From assembly GCF_004777465.1 (NCBI RefSeq), contig NZ_CP038462.1:62001-126000 (forward strand): a DNA stretch of 64,000 nucleotides, written 5' to 3'. The notes under the pieces are model-generated. The model was not told where the DNA came from. It made no database searches and was given only the letters and a program-made list of their open reading frames with translations. Positions 17,465 to 27,900 of the stretch are shown piece by piece. This stretch comes from Nocardioides daphniae. GTDB lineage: Bacteria > Actinomycetota > Actinomycetes > Propionibacteriales > Nocardioidaceae. Position numbers and translations under genes: made by a program. Each line of letters starts with the position of its first letter. The stretch's first letter is position 1.

Positions 17465-17832
17465 CACAGGCAACGATGCACGTGAAGGAACGCTCCGAGG
17501 CGATCCAGCGCGCCCAGCGCGCACTCAAGGCGCTCGGCGAGCACCCGCGCTCGAGCAAGAAGGAGCTCGGCCACGCGCGCGAGCACGTGAACGCCTGCTA
17601 CTCCCACGCCTCCGGCGAGCATGTGTGGAGTGCCGTCGCGCAGGTCGAGGCGATGGCCGAACGCCGCTACGGCGTGCCGAGCACCGAGGAGCAACGGCAA
17701 CAGACCGAGGCAGCGGGCGAGGACCTCGAGGAGCCGGCGACAGCCGCACGCGGCCGAGCGGCGGAGGACCGCGCGATCCCTTCCACGTCGTCGACGACGG
17801 ACGTAGAGCTCACGCCCACTTCATCGCGATGA
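17461..17832 (+). CDS. Element-associated small hypothetical protein, 123 aa
   Basis: ATG overlaps the preceding stop (ATGA). The N-terminal 80 residues look helical (KERSEAIQRAQRALKALGEH, GHAREHVNACYSHASGEHVW), followed by a disordered Glu/Ala/Thr-rich tail. No family recognised. It is coupled to a further tiny gene by ATGA. Confidence 0.45.
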   Translation: MTQATMHVKERSEAIQRAQRALKALGEHPRSSKKELGHAREHVNACYSHASGEHVWSAVAQVEAMAERRYGVPSTEEQRQQTEAAGEDLEEPATAARGRAAEDRAIPSTSSTTDVELTPTSSR

Positions 17833-17969
17833 AGCGGCCGCGACGGCCTCGAACCGGCCTCACAGCGCTTCTGAGAGACGCGGAACCCCGCCTCGCGGGC
17901 ACTCCCGACCCGTCCGATTGTCAGGGAGCGATTCTGAGCGCGCTCGCCGCGGCCGACGGCCGGGCATAG
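17829..17969 (+). CDS. Tiny hypothetical protein, 46 aa
   Basis: ATG at 17829 overlaps the preceding stop (ATGA). Basic start MKRPRRPRTGLTALLRDAEP and end AILSALAAADGRA. Supported by overlap and operon position only; could be non-functional. Confidence 0.3.
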   Translation: MKRPRRPRTGLTALLRDAEPRLAGTPDPSDCQGAILSALAAADGRA

Positions 17970-17983
17970 AACGGCCCGATCTG

Positions 17984-18361
17984 ATGACCCCAGCGCTCCT
18001 CCTCATCGTGGCGATCGCCTACCTCGGCGGCGCCGTCCTGGTGGTCGCAGCGCTGGCGAAGGCGCTCTCGTCCTGGTCCGCCAGCTGGCGCAAGCGCAGC
18101 CACGCTGCCCTGGCCGACGAGGGCCTGCAGGACAAGGCCGCCGCGGCGATGGCGGCCGCCGCCGCGCTCGCGAACGTCGCGCCCCCGGCGACCGACGTCG
18201 TCGCCTACCTCGGGACGCCCACCGGAGACGACGCACGACCCGCGGGCGATGGTGGCCTGGCCGTGACCCGCTTCCGGTCCGGGCACCCTGCCACCGTGGT
18301 GTTCGCGCAGGCCGCACTCACCGGCCTGAGCCCTACGGCGCTTCAAAGCCTGGCCGCGCAC
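17984..18361 (+). pseudogene. M48 metalloprotease, N-terminal half (split by the 18362-23948 element)
   Basis: ATG at 17984; 126 residues up to His126 in LSPTALQSLAAH. The frame then runs into foreign sequence and stops at 18394. It has an N-terminal membrane helix (LLLIVAIAYLGGAVLVVAALA) and VTRFRSGHPATVVFAQAALTG, as in HtpX/M48 proteases. The missing part, starting exactly at ELGHVVRREH, is found at 23949. Joining the two gives AAHELGHVVRREH, a perfect HExxH zinc motif, and a 269-aa protein in frame. Confidence 0.85.
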
Positions 18362-18507
18362 GACCTATTGACCGCACCAACTGGAGTGTCCTGAGCCGTC
18401 CCCGGGCGACCAGTGCGGCACGACTCGCCGGTCGATGGGGATGTCCGCCGTTCCCGAGGCTTTGCGTGCTGCCGTTCGTCGCGACGACGAGCGGAAGGAC
18501 ATCTGGG

Positions 18508-19656
18508 ATGGAGCGTGACGTGACGGCTTTGGTCGTCCCGACCATCGGCGCCGTGGCCAGCATCGACGCGGCGCCGGGCACGGTGCTGCTGGATGCGACT
18601 GGCGAGCCGGTCGAAGAGGTCAGCGAGTTCTTCGCCACGATGGTGGCCTGCGGCGCGAGCTTCAGTTCGCTGCGGTCCTATGGCCTGGCGCTGCTGCGTT
18701 GGTGGCGGTTCCTGGCTGTCATCGAGGTGCCTTGGCAGCGCGCGGGCCGGATCGAGGCACGCGACTTCGTGTTGTGGATGCGGCTGGTGGGCCCAGCAGG
18801 CCGGCCGGGCGGGTACGCGCCGGCGACGATCAACCACGCCCTCGCGGTGGTCAAGATGTTCTACGCCGACCGGACCCGCGCCGGCGACGGGCCACTGGTC
18901 AACCCGGTCCCCGACGCCGTCCATCGAGCCGGACGGAGGTCCCAAGCGCATCACAATCCGATGCAGCCCTTCGCGCCAGGACCGCGGGCGCCACTGCGGC
19001 AGAAGATGCCTGAGCGGATTCCTCGCCACCTGCCCGACGGGCTCTTCGACGAGCTGTTCGCTACGTTGCGCTCGGACCGGGACCGTGCCCTGCTGGCGTT
19101 CTACGTCTCGACCGGTGCCCGCGCCTCTGAACTCCTCGGCGTCACCGTGGACCTCGTGAATCCCGGCGACCAGCGCATCGGCGTACGTCGGAAGGGCTCG
19201 GGCCGGTTGCAGTGGCTACCCGCCTCCGCGGATGCGTTCGTGTGGCTTCGGCTCTACGAGCAGCAGACCGAGCGTCCGGCCGGCGAGCAGGCGTTGTGGC
19301 TGACCCGGCGACGTCCGGTGCGCCCGCTGACCTACTCGGCAGCCCGGCGAATGCTGCAACGGGCGAACGAGTCGCTGGGCACGGCCTGGACGCTGCACGA
19401 CCTGAGGCACACCGCCGCTCAGCGGATGGTCGACGACCCCGCCATGTCGTTGACCGATGTGCAGTGGGTGCTGGGCCACGCCCACATCACCACGACCCAG
19501 CTCTATCTGCGTCCGCGGGAGGAAGAGGTCGTCGCCCGCGTGCTGGCCCATCACCGCGACCGGGTTGAACGGCCGTCCACACCACCACCGCCTGTGGACA
19601 CGGCGGGATACTCCGCCGAGGTGCTGGCGGTGCTGTTCGGCGGGACACGGCCATGA
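18508..19656 (+). CDS. Tyrosine recombinase 1 (TnpA-like)
   Basis: 382 aa from the ATG at 18508 (GGAAGGAC upstream). An N-terminal core-binding domain is followed by a catalytic domain with TGARASELLGV (Arg), TLHDLRHTAAQRM (HxxR), VLGHAHITTTQLYLRP (His and Tyr nucleophile). The set is complete, so it should be active. It cuts and rejoins DNA at the element ends. The gene overlaps the second recombinase by 4 bp. Confidence 0.9.
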   Translation: MERDVTALVVPTIGAVASIDAAPGTVLLDATGEPVEEVSEFFATMVACGASFSSLRSYGLALLRWWRFLAVIEVPWQRAGRIEARDFVLWMRLVGPAGRPGGYAPATINHALAVVKMFYADRTRAGDGPLVNPVPDAVHRAGRRSQAHHNPMQPFAPGPRAPLRQKMPERIPRHLPDGLFDELFATLRSDRDRALLAFYVSTGARASELLGVTVDLVNPGDQRIGVRRKGSGRLQWLPASADAFVWLRLYEQQTERPAGEQALWLTRRRPVRPLTYSAARRMLQRANESLGTAWTLHDLRHTAAQRMVDDPAMSLTDVQWVLGHAHITTTQLYLRPREEEVVARVLAHHRDRVERPSTPPPPVDTAGYSAEVLAVLFGGTRP

Positions 19657-22126
19657 GCGACCACATCGACCCGGTCGCCCACCTTCAGAAGGCCGCGCGC
19701 CCGTCGCGCAACGTGCCCGCCAACAACGGTGGCCTACGCCCCAAGGCGCCGACCCCGACGCTTCCGACGCCGGCGATCGCCCGGCCGACAGTGTGGGCCG
19801 CCTCCCAGATGAGCTATGAGGAGTTGCTCGCCGCGGTCCGCGACCTGGAATCCGCGAACGGCACCACGTTGTCGAAGCAGATCCGCAGCCAGGTGTTGTT
19901 CGCGGAAACCCTCCTCGGTTGGCTGCTGAGGTTCCCCGGGGAGTCGTGGCAGCAACGGTGGCACGCCTCCGGTGCGGACGCAGCCGGAAGGGACTGGACC
20001 GCCTTGGCCGCCGAGCCCGACAGACACGGGCACCTTGTCGCTGCTGCGGGCAGGCTCCTGCTGCTGGACGTGATCCGTCCCGACTACTCCTGGCTCTACG
20101 CGACCCAGGCCACACCCAGACTCTACGAACGGCTCCGGACGCTGCGTGATCCCGCGGGGTTCGCCGACATGGAGCGTCTTTGCGACGCGGATGCGCGGAT
20201 GCTGCCGAGCGACCGGCGCCAGGCGTTGAACCAGCTCACCAGGATGCTGGTCCACAACGGCGGCACGTTGGGCGACATCACCCTGCCGGACTGCATCGAG
20301 GCCCACCGTGCGCAAGACGGCTACCGTGGCCGGTCTCACCCCCGCTGGTACACGCTGCTCCGGGAGGCCGCGATCCTGCCGGCCGACAGCCCGCCGACCA
20401 TCTTCGCCGCGTCACGGCGAGGGCAGTTGACGATCGAGGAGATGGTCGACCGCTACGACGTCGTGTGCCGTCCGGTCAGAGACCTGTTCGTCGCCTACCT
20501 CTACGAACGCCGTGCCGCGATGGACTACAACTCCATCCGCTACCTCGCGGCCAAGCTCGTCCTCTTGTTCTGGCGCGACCTGGAGATCCACGAGCCCGGC
20601 ATCGAGTCCCTGCACCTGACCGACGAGGTCGCGCGTCGCTGGAAGACCAGGCTCAGCGGCCCGGTGCTGTACGGCAGCAACCGCGTCGGGAAGAAGCGCG
20701 AGGACCCCTACACGATCCTCATGGCCGTCCGTGCTTTCTACGCCGACCTCTCCCACTGGGCGCTGGAGGACTCCGCCCGATGGGCCACCTGGGCCGCACC
20801 CTCCCGGTCAACTCCCGCGACCTGGCCGGCATGACCAAGATGCTCAAGCAGTCGCGGTCGCGCACCCACCAGCGCATCCGGGAACTCGCGCCCCTACTTC
20901 CACGGCTCGTCGACGCAGCCAGCGACACCCGAGCGGCAGCCAAGGAGCTGCTCGATGCCGCCGCAGCGACCCCGCCCGGCCAGTCGTTCACCCAGGATGG
21001 TCACACGCTACGACGAGCGACCCTGAGCGACGACGGGAGCCGCGGCCGGAAGGTCAGTCGTGGCCACGTTTACGTCGACAATCCGGAGTCCGGCGGCACC
21101 AGCGACCGGCCGCAGGACAATCGCCGGAACCTAAGCCTTGAGGCCGACCGGGCGTTCTGGGCGTGGGCGCTGGTCGAGGTGCTGCGTCACACCGGGGCAC
21201 GCATCGAGGAAGTCCTCGAGATCACCCACCGTTCCTTCGTGTCCTACCGGCTGCCCTCGACTGGTGAGGTGATCCCGATGCTGCAGATCACCCCGTCCAA
21301 GACCGACAAGGAGCGGCTCTTGGTCATCGGCCCCGAGCTCGCAGTGGCGTTCGCCGAGATCATCTCCCACGTCCGCGGCGACAACGAGCAGCTGCCGCTG
21401 GTCAGCCGCTACGACAGCGCCGAACGCGTGCACAGCCCCGAGCTTCCGTACTTGTTTCAACGGCCCTATGGGATAGGCAGGACCGCGATGAGCTCCTCCT
21501 ACGTCATCAAGCTGCTCGACGAGCTGGTCACCACCGCGAAGATCACCAACAACGGCGGCACACCGGCCAAGTTCAGCCCCCACGACTTCCGAAGGATCTT
21601 CGCCACCGAGGCCGTAGCGTCCGGCCTGCCCGTGCACATCACCGCCAAGATCCTGGGCCACGACTCGATCGCGACGACCCAGACCTATGCGGCGGTCTAC
21701 GACCAGGACGTGATCGAGAACCACCGTGCCTACATCGCCCGCCGGCGAGCACTGCGGCCGTCTCAGGAGTACCGCGAACCCACCGACAGCGAATGGGACG
21801 AGTTCCTCGGCCACTTCGCCCAACGCAAACTCGAACTCGGCACCTGCGGGCGTGCCTACGGCACCGGCTGCCAACACGAACACGCCTGCATCCGCTGCCC
21901 CATGCTCCGTCCCGACCCCGCACAGCACCAACGGCTTCAGCAGATCATCGACAGCCTCGACGGCCGGATCGCCGAGGCCAGCAATCGGGGCTGGCTCGGC
22001 GAGGTCGACGGCCTGCGAACCAGCCGCGCCGCCGCCGAACAGAAACTCACCCAGATGCAGCGCACCGCCACCAACCTCGGCCTGCCCACCGTCCGGAGCC
22101 GACTCGACCCGTCGCCGGATGCGTAA
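19653..22126 (+). pseudogene. Tyrosine recombinase 2 (large, TnpB-like), one frameshift
   Basis: About 824 aa if the single frameshift near 20800-20806 (WATWAAP then PVNSRDLAGM) is repaired; one missing base explains it. The N-terminal 390 residues are a helical domain. The catalytic part has VLRHTGARIEEVLEI (Arg), SPHDFRRIFATEAV (HxxR), KILGHDSIATTQTYAAVY (His, Tyr). A C-terminal extension holds a Cys-rich cluster (CGRAYGTGCQHEHACIRCPM), a probable zinc finger, then a coiled coil. This long form with a zinc tail is typical of the second recombinase of Tn554-like pairs. Confidence 0.8.
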
Positions 22127-22189
22127 GGCGAAGCTCTCTCGCCGTCAGGCCACGAACAGGCCGCGGAGACCCGGGGTGGGTGTCGCCCC

Positions 22190-22363
22190 ATGACCGCCGT
22201 TCTAGCCGACGACGCGAAGTCCATCGCGGTCGCGCTCGTTGCCGCGTGGCGATCGCTCCGAGGCCCAGTCGTCGATCGGCTGAGGCGGCGCATGAAGCTG
22301 CGGGAGAGTCTCGAACTCCGCGCGATGGGATCCAGTGTCAACCCCGGAACCAGCCGAGAGTGA
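22190..22363 (+). CDS. Small basic protein, 57 aa (possible TnpC-like position)
   Basis: ATG at 22190 overlaps the stop of a 24-residue ORF (22119-22193, MRKAKLSRRQATNRP) that itself overlaps the recombinase 2 stop. It reads MTAVLADDAKSIAVALVAAW and then a basic helix (RLRRRMKLRESLELRAM). Position after the second recombinase matches tnpC of Tn554, but I see no sequence link. The pair could be one gene split by an indel. Confidence 0.35.
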   Translation: MTAVLADDAKSIAVALVAAWRSLRGPVVDRLRRRMKLRESLELRAMGSSVNPGTSRE

Positions 22364-22470
22364 CACGCGTCACACTGGTGTATAGTCGCTATCGATCGGC
22401 CAAGAGCGAATCCGATGGCGTCGGTCGAAGCGTCGTTGCGAGGGAGGGTCCGCCAGTGCGGTCATAGAGA

Positions 22471-23016
22471 ATGCGTAGTCTCTGTCTCGGCTCGGCAGCC
22501 GTTGTCTGCCTAGGATTTCTCGTCGTTGCTCCAGCCATGGCTGACGAGTGGGGTTCCCAAGACGGCAACACTGGTGCGCACCCCGATGAGGATCCGCACT
22601 CGTATTGTCTGGGGAGTTCCGTGTCTGCTGACCTCGAGGAGAACATCGACGCCGCAGCATGGAACGCACTTGATCCCACGCAGGTTAACGTCAATTACAG
22701 TTCGACCTGCCAGTTGACGGGCGCGGGCGAGACGGATGTGGTGTGGACTCAGGGGAATATCGCATCTGGGGCACTCGCGTGGACCGACTGCGACGACTAC
22801 GAAAGCGACCCTCCGACAAATCAGTGCGACCAGAATTACGTCCGCGTCGACTTGGCAACGGTCAATCAAGGGGTGGACGACGAGATCGATCAGACCATAA
22901 CAACGTGCCATGAGTTCGGGCACACCGCAGGCCTGTCGCACGGTTCGACCCAGGACGACTGCATGGAGAACGTGTCAACCTCCAATCACAAACGCGCTCA
23001 AGTGGCGTCGCTATAG
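22471..23016 (+). CDS. Secreted metzincin-type metalloprotease (element cargo)
   Basis: 181 aa. Sec signal peptide (MRSLCLGSAAVVCLGFLVVA, cleavage after APAMA). The C-terminal part has TTCHEFGHTAGLSHGSTQDDCM: the full HExxHxxGxxH zinc motif with a Met-turn-like CM nearby, and six or more cysteines for disulfides. The pattern resembles matrixin/snapalysin-like proteases. Base composition is lower in GC than the flanks, as expected for transferred cargo. A palindromic GTGAC-N4-GTCAC lies about 100 bp upstream. Confidence 0.75.
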   Translation: MRSLCLGSAAVVCLGFLVVAPAMADEWGSQDGNTGAHPDEDPHSYCLGSSVSADLEENIDAAAWNALDPTQVNVNYSSTCQLTGAGETDVVWTQGNIASGALAWTDCDDYESDPPTNQCDQNYVRVDLATVNQGVDDEIDQTITTCHEFGHTAGLSHGSTQDDCMENVSTSNHKRAQVASL

Positions 23017-23079
23017 CGCTCACCACATCGATGACCACATCAACCCGTGGTTCTGATCTAACGAGAAGGGACGGTTGAC

Positions 23080-23700
23080 ATGGCAAAGCGATGGTTCGCC
23101 GCGACGCTGAGTATTGCCGTGCTCTTCGGGGTAGGGGCATGCTCGAACGAGAAGACTCAAGCCACTTCACAGGCGAACTCGCCGGTAGCGGACTCGGAAC
23201 GCGCAGATCCTTCTGCTGCTCTGGTCGCGCATCTACGCGACACGTCCTCGGCTCGGTACGAGCCGTTCGAAACACCGAAGGACATGCTTTCTGACGCTGA
23301 CGTCGCGATCATGGGTGAGGTGGTCTCCGTAGAGCTCGCGATGATCAGAAACGAGTTCGACGGCCAAGGCGGAGTTGTTGTAGGAGTCCGACCTCTAGAG
23401 GTTTGGAAGGAACCCAAAGGCGAGCCGGCCGAGTTGACGTACTTCGTGGTACGCCGCGCAAAGAACGTCGGGGTCGAACCCTTCCGCGCAGGACTTCCCG
23501 TTGGCCATAACGTCGCGATCTTCGGATACACGTCCGATGTTCAGTTCATAGAAGGCGATCCTGGCCAGCCCATCCTTGAACCGGCACCTCAGGGTCTGTT
23601 CATCGAGACCGACGCCGGGTTGGCGAACGTGTACGCCCCCGGCGACGACGGCTGGCCAGAGATCAAGACGATTAAGGATCTTGCCGCCTCGATTCAATAG
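23080..23700 (+). CDS. Lipoprotein of unknown function (element cargo)
   Basis: 206 aa, ATG with GAGAAGGGACGG upstream. Lipobox VGAC at residues 18-21 (C21 acylated), then a Ser/Ala linker and a beta-rich domain (MLSDADVAIMGEVVSVELA, GGVVVGVRPLEVWK, GHNVAIFGYTSDVQF). No family recognised. It follows the secreted metalloprotease; the two may act together outside the membrane, which is inference. Confidence 0.6.
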   Translation: MAKRWFAATLSIAVLFGVGACSNEKTQATSQANSPVADSERADPSAALVAHLRDTSSARYEPFETPKDMLSDADVAIMGEVVSVELAMIRNEFDGQGGVVVGVRPLEVWKEPKGEPAELTYFVVRRAKNVGVEPFRAGLPVGHNVAIFGYTSDVQFIEGDPGQPILEPAPQGLFIETDAGLANVYAPGDDGWPEIKTIKDLAASIQ

Positions 23701-23948
23701 TGTCTGGGAACTGCTGCGTCGACATGCGAGATGGGAGTTATTAGGCGTAGTGCGGATGGACCCCCGCGTGCGGAATTTGCAGCAGGACGCACGCTGCGAT
23801 CGGTCGGACAAGAGACGCCCAGCCCGAGATAGGATCTCGATGCGAGATCCAACCATCCAGTGCGGGTTAGCACGTTCGGGGCCGCCCGGCACACCTGAGT
23901 GGCGTGATAGGCCGCGATGAGCCAGCCGGTTCGCTTTGGTGCAGAAAA

Positions 23949-24380
23949 GAGCTCGGCCACGTCGTCCGACGTGAGCACTCCTCGGCCGCGGCGCGCTACG
24001 GCTGGCTGGTCGGCTACCTGGCTCTGATGCTGGCCGGCGGAGGGCTCACCGCCACGGCTCTCCTGGCCGCGCCCCAGATGGCGGGGCCGGCGATGCTGGC
24101 GACGACGAGCGCCGCATTGGCTTTCCTCGGTCTCCAGGTCGCCTTCGACCGGCGCGAAGAGATCGCCGCCGACCTGTTCGCCGTAGACCTGACCCGCGAC
24201 CTCGAGGCAGCCGCCGAGCTGATGAGCTTCTACGAGGAGAACGTCACCAAGCCCCCGACCAGCGGTGGTCTCGGCCGAGCCTGGGCGCAGTTCGAGCGCC
24301 GCTGGTTCGCGACGCACCCGGCCCCCCAGGCCCGGCTCGCAGCGATGCGGCGACACCTGGTCGACCAGCAGACCGACTAG
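23949..24380 (+). pseudogene. M48 metalloprotease, C-terminal half
   Basis: Begins at Glu of the split zinc motif (ELGHVVRREHSSAAARY). Two membrane helices follow, then REEIAADLFAVDLTRDLEAA, the third zinc-ligand Glu region of M48, and a final FATHPAPQARLAAMRRHL. The preceding codon is AAA (Lys) from the element instead of CAC. A chance GTG at 23904 could start translation but would give KELGH, without the first zinc ligand. The stop overlaps the convergent gene by 2 bp. Confidence 0.85.
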
Positions 24381-24868
24381 CTCTCGCCGCTTCGTTCTGC
24401 CAGGGCCAGCGACCGCGGCGCCGTGCCGTAGGTCAGCACTCCCTCCTTCGCCAGCAGGCGGACGATCCTGGCCCGCAACGCCGGCGGCCAGCCCAGCTCG
24501 TCGCCCAGCTCGGTCCAGGTCGGTCCGGTGCCGGTGCGCTCCCAAACGCCGGCGACATAGGCCGCGGCTCGGTCAGCGTCACGCGCGGCCGCATCACGAG
24601 CGGCAGAGGAAGCCTGCGCTCTGGCCTGCTGCTGCTCGTGCCAGCCAGCCTCGAAGGCCGCCAGCGCGGGCGCGGCCCACCCCGGGGACTGGGCGGTGAG
24701 GTGCACCGCCAGTCGATGACGCGGCAGTCCAGGTCTGCCCGCAGCACCGACCAGGTCGACGTACTCGGTGACCAGGTCGTCCGGGGGAGTGCCCTCGTAG
24801 CCGGCGGCCGCGAGGAACTTCCGTACCTGGGCACGTGTCGCTCGCCGGGGCTGGTTCGTGTCGGGCAT
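24377..24868 (-). CDS. Element hypothetical protein with C-terminal winged-helix-like region
   Basis: 163 aa. The N-terminal part has RATRAQVRKFLAAAGYEG and DDLVTEYVDLVGAAGRPGLP; the middle is an Ala/Gln-rich helix (EQQQARAQASSAARDAAARD). The C-terminus (GPTWTELGDELGWPPALRARIVRLLAKEGVLTYG) looks like a small winged helix. It lies just after the relaxase gene on the same strand, so probably in the same transcript. Function unknown. Confidence 0.45.
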   Translation of the reverse strand: MPDTNQPRRATRAQVRKFLAAAGYEGTPPDDLVTEYVDLVGAAGRPGLPRHRLAVHLTAQSPGWAAPALAAFEAGWHEQQQARAQASSAARDAAARDADRAAAYVAGVWERTGTGPTWTELGDELGWPPALRARIVRLLAKEGVLTYGTAPRSLALAERSGES

Positions 24869-24935
24869 GGCACCTTGATCGGCTGGGGACGGGGCCGCCC
24901 AAGGCTAGCGATCGACCGCGGTCGTGGCTCGAACT

Positions 24936-27900
24936 TCAGCGGCGCGGGGTGCCGCGGCGAGGCGGCCGCGGACCATTCACGTCCTGCCGGTCGCGGGCCG
25001 CACCTTGCGACCGTGGCGGTGCCGGGCTGCCCTCGCCGGTGTCGATCGGGATCTCGAGGCGAGACACGATCCGGTAGCGCAGATCGCGGGCGGGGCTGTC
25101 GCCCAGCGGCTTCTCAGCGACCAGGCCGCGTGTGGCGGCGTCGACGTCGTGACCCTGGTCGTGGCCCTCCTGCAGCATTGCCGCGGTGGCCGGCCAGTCG
25201 CCCTGCTCGAGCAGACGCGGGTCGAGCTCGCGGGCCAGGGGAGCCCACCGCTCGGCGGGGGTCTTCTCGGCCGCGGCAACGAGGCGGGCGCGAACCTCGC
25301 TGCTCTTGTGGAGCTCGGCCAGCGCCGCCTTGCGCGGGTCGGCGTCCCAGGTCTTGACGGCGTCGCGCAGGTCGCGTCGCGCCTGCAGCTGGGAGAGCTG
25401 CAGGCGGGCCCGGATCTGGTTGACGCCCGGCTCCCAGGCGCGGCTGGGACGGGCCGAGAGAATCCTCATGGCCGCGACTCGCGCCTGCTCGGGGGCGAGG
25501 TTGTCGAGCCGCTCGGTGAGCATGGTCGCCAAGCGAGCGGAAGGCCGGCTGGCCGCTGGACACCGCCGCCGTGAGCGCTGCAGGCCCTCGCTGGGCGAGC
25601 AGGTCGGCAGGGTCCAGGCCGTCGGGGAACCGAGCGTAGCCGGGGTCCAGGCCGTGCGGGGTAAGCATCCAGAAGTCGCGCTCGGCCGCGACCTGGCCGG
25701 CGAGGTCGGCGTCGGTGGCCACGATCGGGTCGCGGCCCACCGCTGCCAGCTGGGCGGCCTGCTCGTCCGTCAGCGACGTGCCGAGCGGCGCCACACCGAG
25801 GTAGAGGCCGGCGCTGGCCAGCGTGACCGCCACGGCGTCCATCGGGCCCTCGACGATCACGGGGACAGCGCCCTCGGCGAGCAGCTCGTCGACGACACCG
25901 AACAGCTGAGCGCCCTTGTGGAACAGCGGGGTGTCGGCGGTGTTGAGGTACTTCGGGCCGCCCTTGTCTGCGTCGGTGAGGTCGGGCCGGCGTCGGCCGA
26001 CGAAGCCGAGCACCTCGCCCTGGTGGATCACCGGGAACATCACCCGGTCGCGGAACCGGTCGATGAGGCGACCGGTGCTGGCCTCGGTGGCGACCCCGGT
26101 GGCCACCATCTCGGTGTCGCTGACGCCGCGACCGCGCAGGTGGTCGACCAGGTTGGTCCACCCGGCCGGCGCCTGCCCGGGGCGGAACCGCTCGTCGCCG
26201 GCGAGGTCGACTCCGAACCGTCCGGTGAGGTAGTCGCGGCCCCACGAGTCGGCGAACCGTGCCTCGAAGAACGCCTGTGCCATGTCGTTGATCTCGAGCA
26301 TGCGTTCACGCGAGACGGGGGAGGCGTGCCACTCGTCGGCCCGCTGGTACATGAGCCGGAGGTCGGCGTCAGTGGGCTCCAGGCGGGTGCCGCCGAGGTC
26401 GCGGATGTAGGCGGCCAGGGTGAGGTCGGGTTCGACGTACTGGTCCTGGTCGACGTCGACCATGTCTTCAGCGGTGGCGGCGACGGCGTGACCGTCGGCC
26501 GTGTGCTCGTCGACGTCGACCAGGTGCTCGTCGTACGGGCCGGGGTCTTCGGCGAGCGGCCAGCCGGTCCAGTCGGGGTCGGTGGCGTGGTCGACGAGCG
26601 TGGCCGGGTCCGGCTCGACGCCGTCCCACAAGTCCGCCGGCGGCTCGTCGAAGTCGTAGGCGTGCGCGTGCTCATCCGGGGCGGTCTCCAGCGCGATCGA
26701 GGTCCGCCAGACCAGCGCCTGGCACTCGTCGACGCCCTCCCAGCCGTCGCTCGGCATCGCCCGCCCGGCACCCAGCAGGTCCTCGACCTGCCAACCGCGC
26801 TGCACGCCGTGGTCCACGTTCGCCACCAGCGCGGGCCACCAGGTGCTGGCCTGGATGCTCGCGGCGCGCTCGTGACCGAACAGGTCCGCCAGCCGCGGCG
26901 TCCACTCGGTGGTGACGCCCTCACCGTGGGAACCATCGCCGATCTGGGAGGCCACGGCCGGAGTGAGCTGACGAGCCATGCGCCACCACACGGCCGCCGC
27001 AGCGTGCTCGTCGGGCAGCGGCCCGGCCGGGTGGTCGGATGCGGTGGCGGTGCGCAGCATCTGGTGGGCGGTGACGCCGGCGCGAGACATCGCGGCCAGG
27101 CGCTCGGCGAGCAGCGGGGTGAACTCGTCGTCGCGGACCTGCGGGGCGAGAGAGTAGAGCAGCTGGCGCCATTCCTTGAGGGCCGGCGTGTGGTCGCCGG
27201 TGACGGCGCGGTTGAGCCGTCGCTGCCAGGTCGCGGAGGCCCTCTGCAACTGCGGTGCACCGGTCGGTCGCCGGTCGTCGACCGGGACCTGCATGGCGGC
27301 CCGCCAGACCTCGACGTCGGCCACCGTGGCGGCCTCGGGCCGCAGACCGTTCTGGGCCCACACCGGCAGGGCGCCCTCGTCGGTCGCTCGCGTGTGGACC
27401 TGCTCGGCAAGCTGTGCGACCAGGTGCGCGCGCTGGGAGAGGTAGGCACCCCAGTGCGGGTCCTCGGCCAGGCGGGCCGGAACAGCCGGCATCCACGGCA
27501 GCGGCCCGGCGCCGGCGTTACGCAGGCCCGAGGCGTCCAGGCGCCAGTCAAGGACCGCGGCGCGATCGTGCGCGCTCTCAAGCTCCCGGTCGCCGGCGGC
27601 CGCCCGAAGTGCGTCGACGGGGTTCTCGCCGGCCGCACCGAGCAGCAGCAAGTGGGCCCGCAGGGTCGGCCAGGCAGCCTCGTCGGCCAGCCCGGGAACG
27701 AGCGTCTCGACCGCGTTGTCCATGGCGTCGACCACGCTGACCGGGGCACCGTTGGCGCGCTGGCCGACGTGCTCGTGGCGCAGGAGGTCCTCGGCGGCGA
27801 CGTAGAGGCTGTCGAGATAGCGCTGGGATGCCTCGCCGAGCCGGGTGGCCGGGTCGGCCTGCTCGCGGATCAGGCTGGTCGCGGACCGCTGCGTGTCGTC

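Larger units (their letters stand above)
18362..23948 (+). mobile_element. 5.6-kb two-recombinase (Tn554-like) element inserted in an M48 protease gene
   Basis: Removing 5587 bp from 18362 to 23948 restores an uninterrupted M48 gene, which defines the ends to within the 2-bp GA present at both edges (18362-18363 and 23949-23950). There is no long target duplication. Subterminal inverted GCACCAA (18374-18380) and TTGGTGC (23936-23942) lie 10 and 6 bp inside the ends. Contents: two tyrosine recombinases, two tiny ORFs, a secreted metzincin and a lipoprotein. The order recombinase, larger recombinase, small ORF recalls tnpA-tnpB-tnpC of Tn554. The target is the codon run for HELGH, a conserved motif. 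Confidence 0.85.
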
